From Paractinoplanes aksuensis (GTDB lineage Bacteria; Actinomycetota; Actinomycetes; Mycobacteriales; Micromonosporaceae), in contig NZ_JAMYJR010000021.1 in assembly GCF_024137025.1 (NCBI RefSeq), forward strand, positions 124,001-188,000: a DNA stretch of 64,000 nt. The letters are read 5' to 3'. Every line of letters begins with the position of its first letter. Positions within the stretch are counted from its first letter, which is position 1. Made by a program: the position numbers and the translations under genes. This document shows, piece after piece, positions 14,090-21,779 of this stretch. The notes beneath the pieces were generated by a model that was not told where the DNA came from, did no database searches, and saw only the letters and a list, made by a program, of their open reading frames with translations.

Positions 14090-15556
14090 ATGGGCTACGC
14101 CGAGAGACGAGGAAATCTGTACCGCGCCCGGTGGCGCGGACCGGATGGCACGTTGGAATCCCAGCCGGGATTCACCACGAAGACTGCGGCCGAGAAGTAC
14201 GCACGCGACCAAGAAGCGGCGATCCGCGCAAACCGCTATGTGGACCCCCGTGGCGCCCGAATGTCTTTGATGGACTGGGTAAACACCTGGTACTCGGCTC
14301 TCGACCTCGAACCCACGACGATGACGAATTACCGATATCTGCTTGAGGTGTTCGTCCTTCCCAAGTTCGGTGACACACCTCTGGACTCGCTGACCATCGA
14401 AGAAGTCTCCAAGTGGGAAAAAGGACTGATAACCGCGGGATACGCCCAGAAGACGGCGTCCAACGCCCGCGGCGCTCTTTCGACGGCACTCTCGGATGCC
14501 GTGCCGCGATACATCGCCGTGAACCCAGCGGCTAAAAAGAAAGGGAAGGGCCGGAAAGGCCGAGGCAGAGTCGAGCGTATTGAGTCGGAGTCCAAGGTTT
14601 GGCCATCGCCGTTGCAGGTCCTTCTGATCGCCGAACGGGCGGCAGTCATATCCGGTGGCGATGCCACATTCACCGCAGCGATCACCATCGCCTATACGGG
14701 CTGCCGGTGGAGCGAGCTTCTCGGGTTGCCGCCACAGCTGATCCACGCCGACGCCATCGACCTGCACTGGAAGCTGTACGAACTCAACGGCAATTTCTAC
14801 CGGGGCCGACCGAAGGACGGCTCAATGCGGACTATCGCGACGCCACCTTTCCTAAACGAACTTCTGAGACGGCACCTGACGTCGGGCGTCCCGCTTCGGT
14901 GCACCTGTTCGTCCTTGCCGGAGCAGGACGGCGATATCCCGTGGTGCCGCGGAGACCGGTACGCGTTTCTCACCGCGCAGGGCACCCATTACCGGCGCTC
15001 GAACTTCAGCGAGAGAATCTTCCGCCCTGCCGCAGACGGGTGGTATCCGCAACGTGGCAACCGACGGCCGCGGATGCCTGTCTTGGTCGACTGCCAAGCA
15101 CCTTGGCCCGGCCGCCCACTTCCGCCGTGGCCGGCGTCAGTGCCGGATGAGGTCTACGCCCCTCCGCAGGGACGGGGCCGCCCTCGCATCACCGATGATG
15201 TGCGCCTGGCCTCGTGGCTGCCGGTCCTGGCCGGCCTGACGCCACACGGTCAGCGGCACGGCTATCAGACGTGGCTCGATGAGGCCGGGATCCCGTACGT
15301 CGCGCAGTCACAGCAGATGGGCCACCAAGTGCCGGGGATGCGAGGGATCTACAGTCACGTCACTGATCGGATGCTCGCTGATATCCGCACCGCCCTGGAG
15401 CTGCTGTGGATGACGTCGCTCCAAGCTCGCGCTGCCCTGTCGCCGACGTCGTCAGTGCCTGTGTTGGATGCGGCACTGCGGGCGCTGCCGACCGGGCCGC
15501 GCGTACCCGGCCTCGGGGGCTCCGCTCCCACGCTGCTCCCGAATTCGGACATCTAA
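14090..15556 (+). CDS. int: tyrosine site-specific integrase
   Basis: A 488-residue phage-type integrase. It has an N-terminal AP2-like arm-binding segment (Gly-Asn-Leu-Tyr-Arg-Ala-Arg-Trp), a SAM-like core-binding domain (about 65-160) and a catalytic domain with Arg in Thr-Gly-Cys-Arg-Trp-Ser-Glu-Leu near 203, His-Gly-Gln-Arg-His near 385, a following Gly-His in Gln-Met-Gly-His, and the nucleophile in Ile-Tyr-Ser-His-Val near 420. Long insertions between motifs and a Cys pair region (Cys-Thr-Cys...Cys) are typical of actinomycete element integrases. ATG 14090 is chosen for its AAGGA 9 bases upstream; the frame is open to 14000. It ends 55 bases from tRNA-His, its probable target. Confidence 0.92.
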   Translation: MGYAERRGNLYRARWRGPDGTLESQPGFTTKTAAEKYARDQEAAIRANRYVDPRGARMSLMDWVNTWYSALDLEPTTMTNYRYLLEVFVLPKFGDTPLDSLTIEEVSKWEKGLITAGYAQKTASNARGALSTALSDAVPRYIAVNPAAKKKGKGRKGRGRVERIESESKVWPSPLQVLLIAERAAVISGGDATFTAAITIAYTGCRWSELLGLPPQLIHADAIDLHWKLYELNGNFYRGRPKDGSMRTIATPPFLNELLRRHLTSGVPLRCTCSSLPEQDGDIPWCRGDRYAFLTAQGTHYRRSNFSERIFRPAADGWYPQRGNRRPRMPVLVDCQAPWPGRPLPPWPASVPDEVYAPPQGRGRPRITDDVRLASWLPVLAGLTPHGQRHGYQTWLDEAGIPYVAQSQQMGHQVPGMRGIYSHVTDRMLADIRTALELLWMTSLQARAALSPTSSVPVLDAALRALPTGPRVPGLGGSAPTLLPNSDI

Positions 15557-15560
15557 CAGC

Positions 15561-15596
15561 CAGAGGGCCGTACCGACTTCTCGGCACGGCCCTCTG
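15561..15596. terminator. hairpin between int and tRNA-His
   Basis: Arms 15561-15571 and 15586-15596 are perfect complements, extended by CCGA/TCGG inside, with a 4-base loop. It lies just after int and just after the tRNA-His 3' end on the other strand, so it could terminate both convergent transcripts. No U-tract is present, as is common in actinomycetes. Confidence 0.7.
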
Positions 15597-15610
15597 AACA
15601 GGTACTTCAA

Positions 15611-15660
15611 TGGGGTGATCGACGGGACTTGAACCCGCGACCCCCTGGACCACAACCAGG
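15611..15660. other. probable attachment site of the AICE (3' part of tRNA-His)
   Basis: int abuts the 3' end of an intact tRNA-His gene, the standard arrangement for tyrosine integrases that recombine within a tRNA 3' half and leave the tRNA whole. The second copy would be a short duplicate of the tRNA 3' end beyond the left edge; I find none inside the window, so the element extends past position 1. The exact core limits cannot be set from one end. Confidence 0.6.
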
Positions 15661-15687
15661 TGCTCTACCAACTGAGCTACGACCACC
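15611..15687 (-). tRNA. tRNA-His (anticodon GTG)
   Basis: Cloverleaf on the minus strand: acceptor GTGGTCG/CGATCAC with one G-T pair, an extra G at position -1 opposite C73 as required in tRNA-His, D-loop AGTTGGTAGAG, anticodon arm CCTGG-TTGTGGT-CCAGG, and T-loop TTCAAGT. The CCA end is encoded (15611-15613). A TATGCT -10-like box lies about 37 bases upstream (15724-15729). The 3' half is the likely AICE attachment site. Confidence 0.95.
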
Positions 15688-15794
15688 ATCGCGCACGAGG
15701 AACCAACCCCGTGGTGCCGGACAAGCATAGCCGAACTCCGGCGGTACCCGTCCAGCGGGTTGCCGGCACGGTCGAGTGACCGGTTCTGCCTGCT

Positions 15795-16391
15795 CTAGAG
15801 CTCCGCGGCGATGGCCTTGGCCGACTCGACGTCGGGGCCGGGCAGGGGGACGAAGATCGTGCGGCGGTAGTACTCGAGTTCGCGGATGCTCTCGCGGATG
15901 TCGGCCAGCGCGCGGTGGGCCAGACCCTTGGCCGGCTGACCGAAATACACCCGCGGGTACCAGCGGCGGCACAACTCCTTGATCGAGGAGACGTCGATCA
16001 TGCGGTAGTGCAGGAACGAGTCGAGCGCGGGCATGTCCCGGGCCAGGAAGCCGCGGTCGGTGGCGATCGAGTTGCCGCACAGCGGCGCTGAGCGCGGGTT
16101 GGGGACGAACTCGCGGATGTACGCGAGCACGGCCTCCTCGGCCTCGGCCATGGTGATCGCCGACTGGCGCACCTCATCGGTCAGCCCCGACTTGGCGTGC
16201 ATGTCGCGCACCACCGGCGGCATCGCGTCGAGCGCCGCATCGTCGGCGTGAATGACCAGGTCGACGCCCTCACCCAGCACGTTCAGATCGGCATCGGTGA
16301 CGAGCGCGGCCACCTCGATGAGCTTGTCCTTGCCCAGGTCGAGGCCCGTCATCTCACAGTCGATCCACACCAAATGATCAGCCACCCGCAC
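15795..16391 (-). CDS. orn: oligoribonuclease
   Basis: A 198-residue DEDDh 3'-5' exoribonuclease that degrades 2-5-nt RNA, including pGpG from cyclic di-GMP turnover. It shows Trp-Ile-Asp-Cys-Glu-Met-Thr-Gly-Leu-Asp near residue 9 (first Asp/Glu pair), Gly-Asn-Ser-Ile-Ala-Thr-Asp-Arg-Gly-Phe near 106 (second Asp) and His-Arg-Ala-Leu-Ala-Asp-Ile near 157 (His plus last Asp). Full length. The first GTG (16391) is used; another GTG two codons later is possible. The tRNA-His next to orn is a common actinobacterial arrangement. Confidence 0.95.
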   Translation of the reverse strand: MRVADHLVWIDCEMTGLDLGKDKLIEVAALVTDADLNVLGEGVDLVIHADDAALDAMPPVVRDMHAKSGLTDEVRQSAITMAEAEEAVLAYIREFVPNPRSAPLCGNSIATDRGFLARDMPALDSFLHYRMIDVSSIKELCRRWYPRVYFGQPAKGLAHRALADIRESIRELEYYRRTIFVPLPGPDVESAKAIAAEL

Positions 16392-16569
16392 AGCCTACGC
16401 CGTGACCACATGGACCGGTGTCACCTCTTTTCGAGAGACCCGTTCGGGCACGACCGACGCAGGCACGTGCTATGTCCGCTTTCGGGCGATGACCTCCCAC
16501 TCGCGCCGCTAACCGGCTAAACTGGGCTTAACGGACGAAGCCCCCTTTCGGTTACTCCGTTCCCCCGGT

Positions 16570-16606
16570 AAAGGGCCCTCCGTGTCGGCAGCGCGGAGGG
16601 CCCTTT
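16570..16606. terminator. strong GC hairpin terminator 1
   Basis: 13-bp perfect arms 16570-16582/16594-16606 around an 11-base loop. It shares its stem core (GGGCCCTCCG) and loop sequence with the hairpin 60 bases away, and lies in the 295-base orn/16687 intergenic region, where I see no gene. Confidence 0.8.
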
Positions 16607-16630
16607 CAGGCTCCGGCGGCCTTCCGGACG

Positions 16631-16673
16631 CAGATGGGGCCCTCCGCGTCGGCAGCGCGGAGGGCCCCATCTG
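16631..16673. terminator. strong GC hairpin terminator 2
   Basis: 18-bp perfect arms 16631-16648/16656-16673 around a 7-base loop, 13 bases downstream of the stop of the minus-strand giant gene. It is probably that gene's intrinsic terminator. Confidence 0.85.
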
Positions 16674-16686
16674 TGTTTCCGGTCGG

Positions 16687-19600
16687 TCAGCCTTCGGTCG
16701 GAGCACCCGGCGCTGGGCGGCGACGGGTGGGCGGACGTTCCTGGTCGTCCTGGGCCGGCTCGACCGGGGCGGTGGCCGTGATCGGGCGACGGCGTCGCTG
16801 CGGGTTGCCGGCCAGCAGTTCGGCCGCTTCCTTCTGGTACGCGGCCAGCCACCCGGCCGGGGTGCCGCTGCTGGCCGGGATGGCGCCCGTGCTGGTCCGC
16901 ACCGGCACGTCGGCGACCGGGCGGGCGGGTCGCGGCGCGGCCGGCTTGGTGGTGGCCCGGGTGGCTGCCTTGGCCGGGGTGGCCGGCTTGGCGGCGGCCC
17001 GGGTCCTGGCCGGAGTCGCCTTGGCCGCCGTCGTCTTGGCCGGAGCCGCCTTCGCGGCCTTCGCCGCCTTGACCGGCTTCTCGGGTTCGGCGGCGTCGGC
17101 CTTGGGCTTCGTGGCACGCGTACGGGTGGTCTTGGCCTTCGGCTTGGCCGTCTTCGCGGGCTCCTCGTCGAGGGTGTCCGCGGCCGGCTCCGAACCGACC
17201 TCGGCCGCGGCGGCCGCTCGAGCCGCCACCGTCTGCGCGGCCTTGCGCCACGCGGCCGGGGCCGGCCGTCCCGAAGCGCCGCCGGGCAGCCGCCCCAACA
17301 GCGACGAGGTGACGCCGCCTTCGGTCCGGCTCTGGGCCTGGGCCATGAGGTCCCGCTCCGACTCCGAGCGTCCCGCAGCCCGTCGGCCCGACGCCGCCTC
17401 CTTGGCCGCCGCGGGCCGCTCACCCTCGGCGTCGGCCTCCGCGTCGGAATCGCCGACCGCCGCCGACGACTTGGTCCGCTGGTGCGGCGAAGCAGCCGGG
17501 CGCCCCTGGGCCGAGTCCGCCTGCTCCGATCCTGAAGCCCGGTGCTCCGCGAAGTCCTCACTCGCGGACGACAAGTCGGCGGTCGGGCCACCGTCCGAAG
17601 ATCCCGACGTCCAGCCGTCGGCGTCCCCGTCGTCCGGCGATCCGCTGTCGGCGGACGCCGCACCGGTCGAACCACCCTCGGTCGCGCCCGGAGCCCGGCC
17701 GTTCGCGGCACCGGCCGAGTTGACCCGGGGCGTTCCCGGCGTGCGGCCGTTCGCGTCGTCGCCGGCTGTGGGTGACCCCTGCGCTCGGCCGAGCGTGGCT
17801 CCGGCGCTGCCCGTGGAGGACGGGTTGTTGCCCATCGACTCGTCGATGTCGGCCGACGTGTCCGCGCGGGCCGAGGTCATGGGCTGGGCTGAGCCGTCCG
17901 TGGTGGCCGCACCGGAGACCCGGGCGCCCGGCGCGGCCGGCGCGGAAGCGGAGGCGCCGGCCGGGACGGGTCGGCCGGACCGGGCCGGTCCCGAACCCGT
18001 CGCGGCGGCGTCGCCGGCCGGCTGCCCCGAGGTCCCCGGACGCGCCGGCGACGGCACGATCGGCCGGCTCGGCGACGGCGGCCGCGGAACAGTCGGCCGG
18101 GGCGGGGCCGGCGCGGTCGTGGCCTGCGCAGCGCCCGATTCCCCGTCGCGTTCCTCAGCCGCGGCCGCCGAAGGAGCAGCCGAGCTTTCGAGGTTGTCCG
18201 CGTTCACAGAGCCGTTGACGCCGACCGGGTCAGCCGATGCGGCTCCCGAATCGGTCACGGCCGGAGCCGAGCCGACCGCGTCCGGCGTCGAGCCGGCAGC
18301 GTTCGTCACGCGCCCGCCGGGGCCGGCCGGGATCACCGCATCGACGTCGGCTGCGACCGTCTGACCCTGGGCGGGCTGCCCGGAACCCGGCACGGATCGG
18401 GTGTCGTCTCGACGGCCTGCGTCAGGGCTGCCGGGCTGAGCGCCCGCGGACCCGGCGGCCGCGGACCGAGCGGCTGCGGACCCGGCGGCCGCGGACCGGG
18501 CGGCCGCGGGCGAAGGGCGGGAAAGCCCGGCCGCCCAGCCGCGGTCGTTGTTGTTCACGGGCGCCGGGGGCACCGCATTCACTGCGGGGGCCGGGCGGCC
18601 ACTGTTCGCGACGGGGATCGACCGGCCCGCCTCGGCCGCCGGGAACGGCCGGCCCGCATTGGCGGTGGGCGTAGCGGGGCGGGCGTCGGCCAGGGAGGTC
18701 TGCCGGCCGGCCCGGGCCGAGGCCGCGGAGTTCGGGGACGCGACCGGGTGGCCGGCGTCGGCCGTCCCGCGCCCGGCACCGTCGACCGGACGTTCAGAGA
18801 CGCCCGCAGCGGGCTCCGAACCCGCAGCCGCACTCCCGAAAGAAGCGGCCGCAGGGCCCGAACCAGCAACAGCACCACCGGAGACATCCGCGGCCGAACG
18901 CTGCCCGTCGGAGGCAGTGCCCGCGGAACCCGAACCAGCAGCCCGCCCGTCGGGGGCGGCGGTCGCGGGGCCCGAACCAGCAGTCGCACGATCGGGAAGG
19001 TTCGCCGGGTCGGCGTGGTCGCCTGCGGGATCCACCTGGTTGATCGGCTCGTCGGCGGCGCGGCCGGGGCCGGGCACGGGGCGACCGGGGAACGCGGCCG
19101 GGCGGCCCGGGATGCCCGGACGGCGGCCCGTGCCCTCGCCACCAGGTGCCGAGCGGCGGCCCGTGCCGTCGCTGCCGGGAGCCTGGCGGCCCGGGGCAGC
19201 CTGCGGGGTCTGTGCTGCGCCGGGAGTCGGGCTGGGCAGGTGGGGTGCCGCGGACTCGTGGTCCGGGGACGGGCCGCGGCCGGTGGGTGACGGGCGGCCG
19301 GGGCGGCCTCCGGACGAGGAGCGACGGCTGGGGGCTTGGCGGGCGGCCGGAGCAGACTGACGCTCGGCGCGGGGCGGCTCGGTGCGGGGCATGCCCATCG
19401 CGGACCAGTCGGTGGCGTTCGGGCCGGTGACCATGGAGACCTTCTGGTTGGCCATCCGGGGGTCGCGCAGGTCGTAGTCCATGGCGTCCTCGCGGACGGC
19501 GCGGGCGTCGGCGGCGCCGGCCGCGTACGCGGCGGCCACGGCGTCGATCGGGTGGCCGACCTCGGCCGGGTCCTCGACGAACGTGCCGGGATCCGCAATG

Positions 19601-21675
19601 GAAGCCGTGCCGTGAGCCATATCGGCAGCCGGCGTGGACGCAGTCACGGCCGCGCCCGAGCCAGCGGCACCTGGGCCAGCGACACCCGAGCCGGCGGCAG
19701 TGGCACCCTGGCGGGCAGCACCAGCGGCAGCCGGGCCAGCAGCACCAGCGGGGCCAGCAACAGCCTGGGCCGCAGAAGCGCCCGAAGCGGCAGCGCCCGC
19801 CTGAGCAGCGCCCGCCTGAGCAGCGCCCGCCTGAGCAGCGCCCGCCTGAGCAGCGCCCGCCTGAGCAGCGCCCGCCTGGGCAGCGCCCGCCTGGGCGGCG
19901 CCCGCCTGGGCGGCAGGAACGCCGACGCCGGCAGCGGCAGCCGGCGCGGCAAAAGCGCCAGTTCCGTCAGCGGCGGCCTGCCTGCCGGCGGGCGCAGCGA
20001 GGTCGGCAGCGACGGGCGAGGCAGCACCACCGACCGCGGCGGCCGACGAGGTGGTGGCCGCGGGCACTGAGGCAGCACCGGCCGCGGCGGCCCGCGAGGC
20101 GGCGGCGGGCGACGTGGCCGACCGGGTTGCGGCCACGGGCGACGTGGCCGGCGAGACGGCAGCAGCCGCCGCGGACGCCGGCGAGGTGGCGGCCGCGGGC
20201 GAGGTGCCTGCGGATGAGGCAGCGGCGGGCGACGTGCCTGCGGATGAGGCAGCGGCGGGCAACGTGCCTGCGGATGAGCCGCGGGCGGGCGACGTGTCCG
20301 CGGATGAGGCAGCGGCGGGCGACGTGCCTGCGGATGAGGCGCCGGCGGGCGAGGTTGCGCCCAGCTTGGCGGCCCCGACGGCGGCGGCCGAAGAGGCGGC
20401 CGACGCCGCAGCGGCGGCCGAAGCGGCCTCGACCGCGGCCGATGCGGATGCCGCCCCGATCTCCGGGTCGACAGTTTCCGCGGGCATCGCCGTACGCGGG
20501 GAAGCGGGAGAGGCCGCCCCCGGCCGCTCGGCCCCGGCGGCGGCTCGCCGCCGGGCCGCCTCGGCCAGGCGGGCGGTGGCCTGGGCCTCGGTCTCACGGG
20601 CGCGCACCGGCGCCGTCTCGGCGACCCAGGCCTCGACCGCCGACGGCTGGAACATGGGGATGTCGCCGGGCACCGGCACCGGGCGCTTCGCCACGGGGCG
20701 ACTCGCCGTCGGCGCGGCCGCGCCGAGGTATTCGAGCGGCTCTCCCGGGGCCGGCGGGCGGGCCGGGATGGCCGTGGCCGCCGCGTACTCGGCCGGGTCG
20801 GGCGGGATGCCGGGGGCCGCGGCGGGCGACGCGGTCGCGGTCAGGGCGGGCGTCGGCGGCCAGGCCAGGACGGCGGGCACGGGGCCGGGGCGGGCGTCGG
20901 CCAGCGAGCGCGGGCGGTGGGCGCCGACCGGCCGGTTGGTGGCGGGCAGGACGGGCATGGGGGCGCCGATGGCCCGCATCAGGTCGGGGACCTGGCTCGG
21001 CTCGACCACGTAGACGATCTCGCGGCGGCGGGTGGGCCAGGCCAGCACGACCAGGCCGACCATGACCAGCAGGGTGCCCAGCGTGAGCAGGCCCCAGGCG
21101 CTGGAGTTGAGCCAGCCGGGGCGTAGTTCGGCCGTGGCCCGCAGCTGCACGCCGGGGGTGGCGTCGGTGCTCATGACGACGAGGCTGTACGGGCCGCCGC
21201 GGACCTCGGACGGCGTCCACGAGATCTGGCCCGCGCTGCTCGACCTGGTCCAGAACGGCGCCTGGCCGGGTTGCAGGCGGGGCGCGGTGATGCCGGGGAC
21301 GACGGTCGTGGCCACCGGCAGGGCGCCGGTGCCGATGTCGACCGTACGCACTGTGCTGTGTTGCACCCCGGCCAGGTATTCGCGGACGGCGTTGGTCGGC
21401 GCGAGGCCCAGGAAGGCCGCGCCCTTCTGCGTCTGGCCGAGCAGCCGTAGCTGGGTGTCGCCGAGCCGGGTGAACGGCGCGTCGGTGCGCAGCAGGCTGT
21501 CCACGTCCTCCACCACCAGGGCGTAGCCGGGTGTGGACAACTGTTGCAACCGGCCGCTGAACGCGCCACCGGCGTCGCGGTGTTGCATGGCGGCCCACAG
21601 GCCCGCGCCGGCCAGCAGCGACGGCAGACCGATGGTCAGCGCCAGCATCCCGAGGATGGTCCGGAACACCCGCAT
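16687..21675 (-). CDS. giant low-complexity membrane protein with histone-H1-like C-terminus
   Basis: A 1662-residue protein. Residues about 5-27 are a membrane anchor, about 30-185 a folded extracytoplasmic domain, and about 190-212 a second transmembrane helix. The remaining roughly 1440 residues are cytoplasmic, disordered, Ala/Pro/Gly/Ser-rich, and include eight Ala-Ala-Gln-Ala-Gly units (19791-19910) and about six 10-residue Ser-Ser-Ala-Gly-Thr-Ser-Pro-Ala-Ala-Ala units. The last about 150 residues are Lys/Ala/Pro-rich in the style of histone H1 (Ala-Lys-Ala-Ala-Lys-Ala-Ala-Pro-Ala-Lys). ATG 21675 has GGGGGAGA upstream. A possible promoter has TTGACC (21742-21747, minus) 19 bases from TTGTAT. 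I infer membrane-tethered DNA or polyanion binding; no enzyme motif is visible. Confidence 0.75.
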   Translation of the reverse strand: MRVFRTILGMLALTIGLPSLLAGAGLWAAMQHRDAGGAFSGRLQQLSTPGYALVVEDVDSLLRTDAPFTRLGDTQLRLLGQTQKGAAFLGLAPTNAVREYLAGVQHSTVRTVDIGTGALPVATTVVPGITAPRLQPGQAPFWTRSSSAGQISWTPSEVRGGPYSLVVMSTDATPGVQLRATAELRPGWLNSSAWGLLTLGTLLVMVGLVVLAWPTRRREIVYVVEPSQVPDLMRAIGAPMPVLPATNRPVGAHRPRSLADARPGPVPAVLAWPPTPALTATASPAAAPGIPPDPAEYAAATAIPARPPAPGEPLEYLGAAAPTASRPVAKRPVPVPGDIPMFQPSAVEAWVAETAPVRARETEAQATARLAEAARRRAAAGAERPGAASPASPRTAMPAETVDPEIGAASASAAVEAASAAAAASAASSAAAVGAAKLGATSPAGASSAGTSPAAASSADTSPARGSSAGTLPAAASSAGTSPAAASSAGTSPAAATSPASAAAAAVSPATSPVAATRSATSPAAASRAAAAGAASVPAATTSSAAAVGGAASPVAADLAAPAGRQAAADGTGAFAAPAAAAGVGVPAAQAGAAQAGAAQAGAAQAGAAQAGAAQAGAAQAGAAQAGAAASGASAAQAVAGPAGAAGPAAAGAARQGATAAGSGVAGPGAAGSGAAVTASTPAADMAHGTASIADPGTFVEDPAEVGHPIDAVAAAYAAGAADARAVREDAMDYDLRDPRMANQKVSMVTGPNATDWSAMGMPRTEPPRAERQSAPAARQAPSRRSSSGGRPGRPSPTGRGPSPDHESAAPHLPSPTPGAAQTPQAAPGRQAPGSDGTGRRSAPGGEGTGRRPGIPGRPAAFPGRPVPGPGRAADEPINQVDPAGDHADPANLPDRATAGSGPATAAPDGRAAGSGSAGTASDGQRSAADVSGGAVAGSGPAAASFGSAAAGSEPAAGVSERPVDGAGRGTADAGHPVASPNSAASARAGRQTSLADARPATPTANAGRPFPAAEAGRSIPVANSGRPAPAVNAVPPAPVNNNDRGWAAGLSRPSPAAARSAAAGSAAARSAAAGSAGAQPGSPDAGRRDDTRSVPGSGQPAQGQTVAADVDAVIPAGPGGRVTNAAGSTPDAVGSAPAVTDSGAASADPVGVNGSVNADNLESSAAPSAAAAEERDGESGAAQATTAPAPPRPTVPRPPSPSRPIVPSPARPGTSGQPAGDAAATGSGPARSGRPVPAGASASAPAAPGARVSGAATTDGSAQPMTSARADTSADIDESMGNNPSSTGSAGATLGRAQGSPTAGDDANGRTPGTPRVNSAGAANGRAPGATEGGSTGAASADSGSPDDGDADGWTSGSSDGGPTADLSSASEDFAEHRASGSEQADSAQGRPAASPHQRTKSSAAVGDSDAEADAEGERPAAAKEAASGRRAAGRSESERDLMAQAQSRTEGGVTSSLLGRLPGGASGRPAPAAWRKAAQTVAARAAAAAEVGSEPAADTLDEEPAKTAKPKAKTTRTRATKPKADAAEPEKPVKAAKAAKAAPAKTTAAKATPARTRAAAKPATPAKAATRATTKPAAPRPARPVADVPVRTSTGAIPASSGTPAGWLAAYQKEAAELLAGNPQRRRRPITATAPVEPAQDDQERPPTRRRPAPGAPTEG
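19791..19910 (-). repeat. eight 15-bp tandem repeats (Ala-Ala-Gln-Ala-Gly)
   Basis: Units of 15 bp run without interruption; the first five are identical and the last three carry single G/A changes. They are in frame in the giant membrane protein, so slippage would change length without breaking the gene. Confidence 0.85.
20195..20360 (-). repeat. imperfect 30-bp tandem repeats in the giant gene
   Basis: About five to six 30-bp units encode Ser-Ser-Ala-Gly-Thr-Ser-Pro-Ala-Ala-Ala with few substitutions. The disordered region is evidently growing by duplication. Confidence 0.75.
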
Positions 21676-21779
21676 CGCTTCTCCCCCTCAAAGCTCAAGC
21701 GGTAACGGCCCCGACCATACAAGTCCAAATACCCCCAAAGTGGTCAAACAGTGGCCAACTCGCTGACAGTAGTGAAGGC

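Noticed and set aside
15607..16080. Minus-strand 157-codon frame over tRNA-His and the orn 3' end
   Set aside because: It overlaps a certain tRNA and the strongly supported orn gene on the same strand in another frame.
16634..18364. 576-codon plus-strand frame antisense to the giant membrane protein
   Set aside because: Alternate frame of a repetitive Ala/Pro-rich coding sequence; no start signal; the minus-strand frame has a signal anchor, TM helices and a ribosome site.
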